Both the position numbers and the translations under genes were made by a program. From NCBI RefSeq assembly GCF_009793335.1, contig NZ_WING01000002.1, positions 496,001-560,000 of the forward strand: a DNA stretch of 64,000 nucleotides. Reading direction: 5' to 3'. Of the stretch, positions 25,598 to 33,813 are shown one piece after another. The notes beneath the pieces were generated by a model that saw only the letters and a program-made list of their open reading frames with translations, ran no database searches and was not told the DNA's origin. The stretch is from Actinomadura sp. J1-007 (GTDB taxonomy: Bacteria; Actinomycetota; Actinomycetes; Streptosporangiales; Streptosporangiaceae). The stretch's first letter is position 1. Every line of letters begins with the position of its first letter.

Positions 25598-26437
25598 ATG
25601 CGGAAGACCCCTCTGGCCCCGGCCGTCGCGGCCGGCGTCACCGCCGTCCTCGGCCTGTCCCTGGCCGCCTGCGGCGGGGACTCGGGCAAGGACGACCCGT
25701 ACGGCCTGGAGGTGCCCGGCACCATCACGGCCGCGGTCTCCACCGACCAGCCCCCGTTCGCCAAGGCCGCCAAGGGCGGCAGGCCCGAGGGCTTCATCGT
25801 CGACCTCACCGACGAGGTCGCGAAGCGGCTGAAGCTCAAGGTGAGCTACAAGTCCAGCACGGTCCCGGCCGCGATGCAGGGCCTGACGACCGGGCAGTAC
25901 GACCTCGGCGCCAGCGGCCTCGGCGTGACCGCGGAGCGGCAGAAGCAGGTCGCGTTCACCAAGGGCCTGTACTGGAGCACCACCGAGGTGCTCACGCTGA
26001 AGAGCAACCCGGCGTCCAAGGTCACCGACTTCTCCGGCAAGAGGACCGGCGTGGTCACCGGCGCCGTGCAGCAGGCGTTCGTCAAGAACAAGATGCCCGG
26101 GGCGAAGCAGACCCAGTTCCGCGACCAGAACGCGGCGGTGTCCCAGCTCCTGTCGGGCAACATCGACGCGTTCGTGGTCGGCGGGCCCGACGCCCAGGCG
26201 TACATGAAGCGCTACGACAAGCTCAAGGTCGCCGTCTCCGCTCCGGTGGACCACCCGACCGCGATGGCCGTCCAGAAGAAGAACACCAAGTTCCTGAAGG
26301 CCGTGGACGACCAGCTCGCGGCGATGGTGCAGGACGGCACGTACATCAGGATCTACCGGACCTGGTTCACCGAGCCGCCGCAGCCGGAGCTGGTGAAGAT
26401 CTGGCCGGGGCTGAACGGCTCGCAGGGGAAGGGCTGA
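25598..26437 (+). CDS. Polar amino acid ABC importer, substrate-binding lipoprotein
   Basis: This is a 279-residue protein. The signal peptide ends in lipobox LAAC before GGDSGKDDP, so it is a membrane-anchored lipoprotein. The SBP_bac_3 fold is shown by GFIVDLTDEVAKRL, YDLGASGLGVTAERQKQVAF and VGGPDAQAYMK. The domain lacks the classic Arg in the ligand loop that is strongly conserved for charged amino acids, so the ligand could be unusual. GGAAAGGAAC precedes the ATG. Confidence 0.9.
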   Translation: MRKTPLAPAVAAGVTAVLGLSLAACGGDSGKDDPYGLEVPGTITAAVSTDQPPFAKAAKGGRPEGFIVDLTDEVAKRLKLKVSYKSSTVPAAMQGLTTGQYDLGASGLGVTAERQKQVAFTKGLYWSTTEVLTLKSNPASKVTDFSGKRTGVVTGAVQQAFVKNKMPGAKQTQFRDQNAAVSQLLSGNIDAFVVGGPDAQAYMKRYDKLKVAVSAPVDHPTAMAVQKKNTKFLKAVDDQLAAMVQDGTYIRIYRTWFTEPPQPELVKIWPGLNGSQGKG

Positions 26438-26446
26438 TCCCTCGCG

Positions 26447-28444
26447 ATGACGGTGATGGACATGGGGGCCGCCGCCGAGGAGATCGGGCTGCCGGGCGGC
26501 GGCTCGGTGTGGCGGCGGACGGTGCGCACCCCGGTGCGCGACGGCGTCGAGCTGGTGGCCGACCTCTACACGCGGGACCGGGAACCGGCGCCGCGCCCGG
26601 TGCTGCTGGAGCGCACCCCGTACGGGCGCAGGGCCCGGCGGGAGTCGGACGGCCTGGACCGCGACGGCCGCCCGGTGCCGCCCGAGCGGTCCGCGGCGTT
26701 CTTCGCCCGGCAGGGGTTCAACGTGGTGCGCCAGGACTGCCGGGGGCGCGGCGACTCCGGCGGACGGTTCGTCAAGTACCTCGGTGAGGCCGAGGACGGC
26801 TACGACACCGTGGAGTGGATCGCGGCGCGGCCGTGGTGCGACGGCCGGGTCGCCACCACCGGCGTCTCGTATTCGGCGCACGCCCAGACGGCCCTCGCGG
26901 CCCTGGCACCGGACCACCTCGCGGCGATGTTCGTGGACTCGGGCGGGTTCGCCAGCGCCTACGAGGCCGGGATACGCATGGGCGGCGCGTTCGAGCTGAA
27001 GCAGGCCACCTGGGCGTACCGGCACGCGCTGAACAGCCTCGCGGCGCAGCGCGACCCGGTCGTGCGCGCCTCGCTCCAGTCGCAGGACCTGCGGGCCTGG
27101 TTCCACGCGATGCCGTGGCGGCGGGGCGCGTCGCCGCTGCACGCGACGCCGGAGTACGAGGAGTACCTGCTCCAGCAGTGGGAGCGCGGCGCGTTCGGCG
27201 CGTTCTGGCGGCAGCTCGGCCTGTTCGGGCGCGGCTACTACGACCGGTTCCCCGACGTGCCGAGCCTGCACATGGTGAGCTGGTACGACCCGTACATCCG
27301 TACCGCCGTGGAGAACTTCCAGGAGCTGAGCGCCTGCAAGACGAGCCCGGCCTACCTGGTGGTGGGCCCGTGGACGCACGGCGCGCGCAGCGTCCCGTTC
27401 TCCGGCGACGTCGACTTCGGCGAACGGGCCACCCTGGACGGCAACCTCGCCCCCGACTACTGGGAGTTCCGCGCCCGCTGGTTCGCGCGGCACCTCGGCA
27501 CCGAGCCCGGCACCGCCGACACGCCGGACGGCCCGTCCGACCCGTCTGCCCCGTCCGGCTTCGACGCTTCGGACGGCTTCCCGCGCGTCCGCTACTTCCT
27601 CATGGGCGGAGGCAGCGGTCGCCGCAACGGCGACGGACGCCTGGAGCACGGCGGCCACTGGCGCACCGCGGCCGCGTGGCCCCCGCCCGAGTCGTCCCCG
27701 CTGCGCCTGTACCTGCGGCGCGCCGGAACGCTCACCGAGGCGCCTCCGGACCCCGGCGCGGACGACCACCTGGAGTACGACTTCGATCCGGCGGACCCGG
27801 TGCCCACCATCGGCGGGCAGATCACCTCGGGGGAGCCGGTCATGGTCGGCGGGGCGTTCGACCAGTGCCCGACCGAGGACACGTTCGGCTGCGAGCCGCC
27901 CTTCCTGCCGCTGTCGAGCCGTCCCGACGTGCTGGTCTTCCAGACCGGGCCGCTGGAGGAGGACGTCGCGATCGCCGGTCCGGTCGAGGTGCGGCTGTCG
28001 GTGTCGTCGAGCGCGCCGGACACCGACTTCACCGCCCGCCTCATCGACGTGCACCCGCCGAACGAGGACTATCCGAACGGCTACGCCATGAACCTCACCG
28101 ACGGCATCCTGCGCTGCCGGTACCGGAACTCCTACGAGCGGCCCGAGCCCATGGTCCCCGGCGAGGTGTACGCGATCACGGTCACCGTTCCCGACACCGC
28201 GAACCTCTTCGCCAAGGGGCACCGGATCCGGTTGGACGTGTCGTCCAGCAACTTCCCGCGCTTCGACGTCAACCCCAACACGGGGGGCTCGGAGGCCGAC
28301 TCCCGGCGGCGCGTCGTCGCCGTCAACCGGATCTGGCTCTCGCCGGAGCACCCGTCCTGGCTGGCGGTGTCCAAGCTGCCCGCCGAGCCCGGGACGTCCG
28401 CCGAGCCCGGGACGTCCGCCGAGTCCGGGACGTCCGGTGGCTAG
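26447..28444 (+). CDS. CocE/NonD-family hydrolase (X-Pro peptidase S15 fold)
   Basis: This is a 665-residue alpha/beta hydrolase. The oxyanion region is LLERTPYGRRAR and VVRQDCRGRGDSGG, and the nucleophile elbow is VATTGVSYSAHAQTAL (Ser in GVSYSA, a variant of GxSYxG). An all-helical cap follows, then GPWTHGARSVPF with the catalytic His. The C-terminal X-Pro dipeptidyl-peptidase beta-sandwich has TDFTARLIDVHP and RLDVSSSNFPRFDVNPNTG. The family includes cocaine esterase and alpha-amino-acid ester hydrolases. It sits 9 bases after the importer binding protein, so it is likely to hydrolyse an imported ester or amide. No signal peptide is present. Confidence 0.88.
   Translation: MTVMDMGAAAEEIGLPGGGSVWRRTVRTPVRDGVELVADLYTRDREPAPRPVLLERTPYGRRARRESDGLDRDGRPVPPERSAAFFARQGFNVVRQDCRGRGDSGGRFVKYLGEAEDGYDTVEWIAARPWCDGRVATTGVSYSAHAQTALAALAPDHLAAMFVDSGGFASAYEAGIRMGGAFELKQATWAYRHALNSLAAQRDPVVRASLQSQDLRAWFHAMPWRRGASPLHATPEYEEYLLQQWERGAFGAFWRQLGLFGRGYYDRFPDVPSLHMVSWYDPYIRTAVENFQELSACKTSPAYLVVGPWTHGARSVPFSGDVDFGERATLDGNLAPDYWEFRARWFARHLGTEPGTADTPDGPSDPSAPSGFDASDGFPRVRYFLMGGGSGRRNGDGRLEHGGHWRTAAAWPPPESSPLRLYLRRAGTLTEAPPDPGADDHLEYDFDPADPVPTIGGQITSGEPVMVGGAFDQCPTEDTFGCEPPFLPLSSRPDVLVFQTGPLEEDVAIAGPVEVRLSVSSSAPDTDFTARLIDVHPPNEDYPNGYAMNLTDGILRCRYRNSYERPEPMVPGEVYAITVTVPDTANLFAKGHRIRLDVSSSNFPRFDVNPNTGGSEADSRRRVVAVNRIWLSPEHPSWLAVSKLPAEPGTSAEPGTSAESGTSGG
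28382..28435 (+). repeat. Three 18-base tandem repeats at the CocE C-terminus
   Basis: The unit GCCGAGCCCGGGACGTCC is present three times (28382-28399, 28400-28417, and 28418-28435 with one change, T for C in the third copy). It encodes AEPGTS-AEPGTS-AESGTS at the very end of the CocE/NonD protein, probably an unstructured tail subject to slippage. Confidence 0.8.
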
Positions 28445-28453
28445 ACTCCAGCC

Positions 28454-29538
28454 GTGGTCGTAACGCTCGATGTCGAAGGGGCGCGGGCGTCGCACTTCGT
28501 CGCCGGGACCTCACCGCTCGCGGAGCTGATGGCCTGCCTGCACACGCTGGCCGAGCCCGAGCACCACCCGGAGTCCCGCGAGTGGCTGGCGCGGGTCCGC
28601 GACGGCCTGCCCGGCACGCTCGTCCAGGCGCTGAACTACCACGCCCCGCTCTGGGCCCGGTACCGGTGCCGGCTGTTCTACCCGGTCCAGCCGCCGCTGG
28701 ACCGGTCGCTGCCCGCCGAGCTGGACGCGCTGCGCCGGCTCGACCCGCGGACGTTCGCGCAGCTCGCGGCGTACGCGATCCGCGGGATGACCTTCGCGGG
28801 CGCGGGCGAGATCGCCGGCGGGGCGGCGCAGCGGTCGTTCATCCGGGCCAGCGAGCGGCACTCGTTCTCGCGGGGGAGCTGGCCCGCGCCCTGGTGGACG
28901 ACCCCGAGCGGTTCCGCGACGGGCTCGTCGAGACGGTCGAACGGTGCGCGGCGGCGTTCTTCGACGCCGAGTGGCGCCGCATCGGGCCCGGCCTGAAGGA
29001 CACCGCCGCGAAGGTCGGCGCCCAGCTCCGCAGGGAGCCGCCGAGCACCGTGCTGACCTCGGTCACCCCCACGGCCACCGGCACCGAGCGGCCCGCGCGC
29101 GTCCACTACGACAAGCTCCAGTCGGGCGTCGGGAAGGTCAGCGACCGGGGCTGCTTCCTCATCCCCACCCTGCACGGCTGGCCCCACCTCATCCTCAAGC
29201 TGGACGAGACCGATCTGCCGCTCGTCGTGCACTTCATCGCGGGGGACTGGGAGCAGCGCCCCGGCGTCCCCCAGTCCCTGATCCGCGACCGGCTGGCGGC
29301 GATCGCCGAGCCCGGCCGGTTCGAGATGTGCCGGCACCTGCTCGGCGAGCCGATCACCACGTCCGAGCTGGCGAAGCGGATGGGGGTCTCCGAACCGCAG
29401 GTCTCCCGCCATCTGAAGCGCCTGCGCCAGGTCGGCCTGGTCACCTCCCGCCGGGAGGGCCGCATGATCTACCACCGCCTGCACCCGCAGCTGGTGCTGT
29501 CGCTGGGGTCGGACGTCCTCACCGCGATCATGCGCTGA
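28454..29538 (+). CDS. ArsR-family regulator with N-terminal DUF5937 domain (frameshifted)
   Basis: About 360 residues starting at GTG 28454. The long N-terminal DUF5937 domain (from LDVEGARASHFVAGTSPLAELMACLHTL) is followed by a C-terminal winged helix: TTSELAKRMGVSEPQVSRHLKRLRQVGLV, then a wing ending GRMIYHRL. The halves are in two frames and join if one G is restored in the run at 28872-28876, giving SFSRGELARALVDDPERF. It lies 9 bases after the CocE hydrolase and probably regulates this importer-hydrolase operon. The ligand is unknown. Confidence 0.82.
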
Positions 29539-29550
29539 GGCGGGCGCGGG

Positions 29551-30765
29551 TCAGCGCAGCACGGAGATGTGCACGTGGTCGTAGTGGTTCTGGGTGATGC
29601 TGCCCCGGTCCTCCATCGGCCGCCAGCCGGGGAAGCGGATGTTCCAGATGTGCTGGCGCCAGATCACGTACGAGATGCCGAGGCGCCGCGCGTTGCTGAT
29701 GGCGTACTGCGCGACCTGGTCGCCGTGCCGCCGCGCGCTCGCGCTCGGCATCGCCCCGCCGGTGCTCTCCATGAAGTCGCAGGCCCGGCCGTCGCCGTGG
29801 TCCTGCGGGTCGCCGCTGCCGCGGTAGCAGCCGATGGCCGGGAACGGCCCGAACATCCCGTCGACCGCCATCACCACGTTCCGCATGGTCGGCGTCATCA
29901 TGTTGCCGGTGATCGGGGAGCGGGCCCCGCCGACGCCGTCCGGACGCCCGGTCACCCGCGGCGGCTGCTTCGGCGCCTTCGCCTTCGAGGGCGTGCCGGA
30001 CGACGCGCCGCCGAGCCGGGCGACCTTCGTCCCGCGCGGCAGGATGCCCTTGAGCCGCTTGGCGAGCTTCTTGGCGTCGGCCTTCGGCGCGCTCAGCACC
30101 AGGCCGTTGCCGTCCGGCATCCCGAGCGTGCGGGCCTGCGCCCGCGACACGACCGCGTCGACGTCGCCGATGCCCATCGAGGCGTACGCGCCGACCCTGA
30201 CCTGGCCGGGCTTCGCGGTGCTGCCCGCCGGGACGACCTGCCCGAGCGGCAGCGACCCGTCCTGGCTCAGCCCGAACGACACGGCGAGGCCGCCCGTCGC
30301 GACCGTCTGCCAGAGCTGGTCGGACTCGGCGGTCTGCCGCGGCGCGAACGCCCGGAACGTGGAGGGGTCCACGCCGAGCAGCCCGACCCGGCGGCCCGCG
30401 ACCTGCGCGCGGGCGGCGTCCACGACCGCCACGCCGGTGACGCCCTTCAGCCGCCGGGCCTTCGCCACCGCCTCCGGCGGCAGCGTGCCCGTCCCGGCGA
30501 TCAGCAGGTCGGGGGTGAGGCGCCTGGTCAGCGGCGCCACGGGCGGCGGCCCCGGCGCGGCCCCGCCGGCGACCGAGACCAGGTCGCCCGTGCCGTGCCG
30601 TTCGCCGCCGTCGCCGCCGACCCGGCCGCTGACGAGCAGTGCCACGTCGGCGGCCAGGGTGAGGGCGACCGCCGCCCCGACCACGACCGGCAGCGTCCCG
30701 CTCACCCGCCGTGCCCGCCCCGCGCCGCGCGCCGCCCCCGCCGTCGCCGACCCACGCTTTCGCAC
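29551..30765 (-). CDS. Membrane-anchored protein with ARB_07466-like (M15-like) C-terminal domain
   Basis: About 404 residues starting at GTG 30765, with GGAGG five bases ahead. A short basic start precedes one hydrophobic helix (GTLPVVVGAAVALTLAADVALLV). A FtsX-extracellular-like region without other motifs follows. The C-terminal 110 residues have the ARB_07466/VldE-like fold: FPAIGCYRGSG, DHGDGRACDFME, and YVIWRQHIWNIRFPG with HYDHVHISVL at the end. The His and Asp residues resemble metal ligands of M15-like peptidases. A surface or wall role is likely; activity is unproven. Confidence 0.75.
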   Translation of the reverse strand: MRKRGSATAGAARGAGRARRVSGTLPVVVGAAVALTLAADVALLVSGRVGGDGGERHGTGDLVSVAGGAAPGPPPVAPLTRRLTPDLLIAGTGTLPPEAVAKARRLKGVTGVAVVDAARAQVAGRRVGLLGVDPSTFRAFAPRQTAESDQLWQTVATGGLAVSFGLSQDGSLPLGQVVPAGSTAKPGQVRVGAYASMGIGDVDAVVSRAQARTLGMPDGNGLVLSAPKADAKKLAKRLKGILPRGTKVARLGGASSGTPSKAKAPKQPPRVTGRPDGVGGARSPITGNMMTPTMRNVVMAVDGMFGPFPAIGCYRGSGDPQDHGDGRACDFMESTGGAMPSASARRHGDQVAQYAISNARRLGISYVIWRQHIWNIRFPGWRPMEDRGSITQNHYDHVHISVLR

Positions 30766-30896
30766 CTGGCCTCCGGTCCTTTCGCCGTGCCGGTCACAAT
30801 GCCGGGCCGCGGCGAGGAGGGGCTCGCCACCGATCACGTGTCCTGCGTCGCATCGTAGACAGCCCGCCGCGCATCCGGGAAGTGCGGCCCGGCGGG

Positions 30897-32042
30897 TCAG
30901 AGCCCGGCGTCGCGGCCGATGATCTCCTTCATGATCTCGTTGGAGCCGGCCCAGATCCTGGTGACGCGGGCGTCCATCCAGGCGCGGGCGACGCGGTACT
31001 CGCGCATGTAGCCGTAGCCGCCGAACAGCTGCACGCAGCCGTCGATGACCTCGTTCTGGACGTCGGAGGACCACCACTTGGCCTTGGAGGCGTCCACCGC
31101 GGTCAGCTCGCCCGCGACGTGCGCGGCCAGGCACTGGTCGACGAACGCCTGCGCCACGTCCAGCTTGGTGATCAGCTCGGCGACCAGGAACTTGTTGTGC
31201 TGGAACGCGCCGATCGGCCGCCCGAACGCCGTGCGCTCCTTGACGTAGTCGACCGTCTCCTCCAGGACGCCGCGCGCGTGCGCCACGTTGGCGATCGCGC
31301 ACGACAGCCGCTCCTGGGGGAGCCGCTCCATCATGTGGACGAAGCCCCGGTCCAGTTCGCCGATCAGGTGGGAGGCGGGGACGCGGACGTTCTCGAAGAA
31401 CAGCTCGGAGGTGTCGGCCTCGGGCTGGCCGACCTTGTCGAGCTTGGCGCCGCGGGTGAACCCGGGCGTCCCGGCCTCGACGCCGAACAGCGAGATGCCC
31501 TTCGCGCCGCGCTCGGGGTCGGTCTTGGCGGCCACGATGACCAGGTCGGCGTGGCCGCCGTTGGTGATGAACGTCTTCGAGCCGTTGATCACCCAGGAGT
31601 CGCCGTCGCGGACGGCGGTGGTCCTCAGCGCCGCGAGGTCCGAGCCGCCGGACGGCTCGGTCATGCCGATCGCGGTGACCAGCTCGCCCGTGCAGAAGCC
31701 CGGCAGCCACCGCTTCCCGGCCTCCTCGGTGGCCAGCTCCAGCAGGTACGGGGCGCAGATATCGATGTGGATGCTGACGATCGAGTTGTACGCCGCCGCG
31801 ACCCGCGCCAACTCCTCGCCGATCACCGCGTTGAACCGGAAGTCGCCCGCGCCCTGCCCGCCGTGCTCCTCTGGCACCTGCATGCCGAGCAGGCCCTGGC
31901 GGCCCGCCTCCAGCCACACCTCGCGCCTGAGCATTCGCTCAGCGCGGATGTCCTCGTCGAGCGGGACCAGGGTGCGCTGCACGAACTGCCGTACGGACTC
32001 CCTGAACAGCTCGTGGTCGGGTTCGAAGACGGTACGGCGCAT
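30897..32042 (-). CDS. Acyl-CoA dehydrogenase
   Basis: This is a 381-residue flavoprotein. Family motifs: the N-terminal helical domain, then ELVTAIGMTEPSGGSDLAALRT (FAD/substrate motif), WVINGSKTFITNG, and C-terminal QLFGGYGYMREY and TRIWAGSNEIMKEIIGRD. The segment GYGYMREYRVAR replaces the usual catalytic Glu region of medium-chain enzymes. It oxidises acyl-CoA to enoyl-CoA in the cytoplasm, passing electrons to ETF. GGAGGAG precedes ATG 32042. It is divergent from a TetR gene over a palindrome and likely controlled by it. Confidence 0.92.
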   Translation of the reverse strand: MRRTVFEPDHELFRESVRQFVQRTLVPLDEDIRAERMLRREVWLEAGRQGLLGMQVPEEHGGQGAGDFRFNAVIGEELARVAAAYNSIVSIHIDICAPYLLELATEEAGKRWLPGFCTGELVTAIGMTEPSGGSDLAALRTTAVRDGDSWVINGSKTFITNGGHADLVIVAAKTDPERGAKGISLFGVEAGTPGFTRGAKLDKVGQPEADTSELFFENVRVPASHLIGELDRGFVHMMERLPQERLSCAIANVAHARGVLEETVDYVKERTAFGRPIGAFQHNKFLVAELITKLDVAQAFVDQCLAAHVAGELTAVDASKAKWWSSDVQNEVIDGCVQLFGGYGYMREYRVARAWMDARVTRIWAGSNEIMKEIIGRDAGL

Positions 32043-32086
32043 GGTGGACTCCTCCTGGTTCGGGCGATTCGGCGGCCAGTCTACTG

Positions 32087-32096
32087 AGCGATCGCT
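32087..32096. promoter_or_regulatory. Palindrome between acyl-CoA dehydrogenase and TetR gene
   Basis: AGCGATCGCT at 32087-32096 is a perfect 10-base palindrome flanked by partly symmetrical TGA/TTA. It sits in the 66-base divergent gap, so it is the expected operator of the TetR at 32109 and would cover both promoters. Confidence 0.6.
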
Positions 32097-32108
32097 TACC
32101 ATCGTCGG

Positions 32109-32723
32109 GTGAGCCCCAGCGACGAGATCTGGTCCGCGGTGACGCCCGAGGCGTCCCGGCGGCTGCTGGCCGCCGCCGTCGAGTCGTTCGCCGAGCTCGG
32201 CTACCACGGCACCTCCACCCGGCACATCGCGGCGGGCGCGGGGATGAGCGCCGGCGCGCTGTACGTGCACTACCGCACCAAGGCCGACCTGCTGTTCCGC
32301 ATCGCGCTGCTCGTGCACGAGTCGGTGCTGGAGGCGCTGCGCGGGTCGGTCGAGGGCGTGCCGGGGCACGCGCGGCGCGTCCGGGCCCTGATGTACGCGT
32401 TCGCCCGCTGGCACGCCCGCCACCACCGCGCCGCCCGCGTCATCCAGAACGAGCTCGGCGCGCTGGAGGACGAGCACGCCCGCCGGATCGCGGCCCTGCG
32501 CCGCCGCGTCCGCGCCCTGCTCCACGACGAGGTGCAGGCGGGCGTCGCCGCCGGGGCGTTCGACGTGGCCGACGTCGCGGGGACGAGCCGCGCGCTCGCC
32601 TCCCTCGCCATCGACGTGTGCCGCTGGTACCGCCCGGAGGGGCCGAGCTCGCCCGAGGAGATCGGGGCGCTCACCGCCCATCTGGCGGCCCGGATCCTGC
32701 GCTGCGAGGACGGCGCGGCCTGA
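32109..32723 (+). CDS. TetR-family regulator
   Basis: This is a 204-residue repressor starting at GTG 32109. The HTH is SFAELGYHGTSTRHIAAGAGMSAGALYVHYRTKADLL. The C-terminal domain is of the TetR_C type with a basic face (RWHARHHRAARV) and no recognised ligand pocket. Relatives next to acyl-CoA dehydrogenases, such as the KstR2 and FadR-like groups, bind acyl-CoA; that ligand class is inferred from context. Confidence 0.9.
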   Translation: MSPSDEIWSAVTPEASRRLLAAAVESFAELGYHGTSTRHIAAGAGMSAGALYVHYRTKADLLFRIALLVHESVLEALRGSVEGVPGHARRVRALMYAFARWHARHHRAARVIQNELGALEDEHARRIAALRRRVRALLHDEVQAGVAAGAFDVADVAGTSRALASLAIDVCRWYRPEGPSSPEEIGALTAHLAARILRCEDGAA

Positions 32724-32763
32724 GCGCGCGGTCAGGCGCGGCGGGCGGGGCCCGGCGGGACGG

Positions 32764-33593
32764 TCAGTCCCACCAGAACGACCAGGAGGTTTTGCCGCGG
32801 ATCTCCTCGGCGTAGCCGGCGAGGGTGCCGGGGCCCTGGAAGAGGATGTCGGGCAGAACGCCCAGTGCTCCGCGGCGACGTGGACGGCGTGGCGGGTCGT
32901 GACCGGCGGGGCGGCGACGCTCAGGTCGAGGGTGTTGAAGCCGAGGCCGACGACGCGGGCGCCGAAGCGGTCCTCCCAGCTCCGGACGACCGCCGCGAGG
33001 GGAGCGGTCCACTCGTTGTGGTTGAGGGCGCCCTGCCAGCCGACGGCGGCGAGGGCGTCGGCGCCGCGGTCCACGGCCGACAGGCCGAGGGACAGGCCGC
33101 GGGAGGCGAGGTGCCGGGCGTGCCGGTCGGCCATGGCCCCGGGGTCGTCCACCGGCACGCCGGGGGCGGCGGGGCCGGGGCAGTGCCGCCCGTACGGGGC
33201 GAGGTCCTCGTGCTCCTCCTCGTCGGCCTGGTCGGCCCAGTCGGCCCACACCTCGTACATGAACGCGGCGGGCGCGTAGTTGTCGACGTCGGCGACCGGC
33301 TCGGGCGCGACCTGCCCGGCGGCCCAGGGCTGGTCGGAGTCGTCCAGGAGCAGCGGCCACAGGCCCGACGCCTCGTGCTCGGCGCGCACGCGGGGCCACA
33401 GGTCGGCGGTGACGGGCTCGTCGCTCACCCAGAACGCCGGCCGCATGAGGAGCTGCCGCTGCGGGTAGCCGGGGTCGGGCCACACGACGTCCCCGGCGGG
33501 CAGCGTCACCGACAGCGCCCGCCCGACGGCGTCGTCGGCGAACAGCTGGGAGAGGTCGCCCGGCAGGTGCCGCCGGAGGTCCAGGTCATCCAT
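32764..33593 (-). CDS. DUF4253 domain-containing protein (frameshifted)
   Basis: About 276 residues starting at ATG 33593. The long N-terminal region has SGLWPLLLDDSDQPWAAG. The DUF4253 core follows, ending HVAAEHWAFCPDILFQ and then YAEEIRGKTSWSFWWD at the C-terminus, the hallmark of the family. The C-terminal 30 residues are in another frame and join if one C is restored at 32853-32855. Function is unknown; relatives are often linked to toxin or phage-defence neighbourhoods elsewhere, but nothing here supports that. Confidence 0.75.
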
Positions 33594-33756
33594 TTCACGC
33601 CGTTCCGGTACAGATCGTGCCAACGGGATCTTGGCACTCCGAGATGGTAACGGCGTCGGGGGCGCCTGGGGGACCGGCCGCCAGGTTCGGTCGCCGGTCC
33701 GGGCGGGCGCGAGCGGTCCGGACGCCCCGGCGCCCGCCGCCGACCAGCGCACTCGG

Positions 33757-33813
33757 CGCGGCGGGCGTTCGGCGGCGGGTGCTCGGCGGCGGGCGGTCAG
33801 CGGCGGGCGTTCA
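33757..33813. repeat. Four imperfect 14-base tandem repeats
   Basis: Units resembling GGCGGCGGGCGTTC lie at 33757-33770, 33771-33784, 33785-33798 and 33800-33813, with one extra base before the last. The last unit contains the stop of the ABC permease gene. The 217-base gap to the DUF4253 gene otherwise shows no feature. Confidence 0.65.

Noticed and set aside
25436..28495. 1019-residue minus-strand frame
   Set aside because: It covers the importer lipoprotein and CocE hydrolase on the opposite strand and has the Arg/Val/His composition of a GC-shadow.
32764..33593. Phage-defence or toxin system around the DUF4253 gene
   Set aside because: No partner gene, nuclease or immunity-like neighbour is present.
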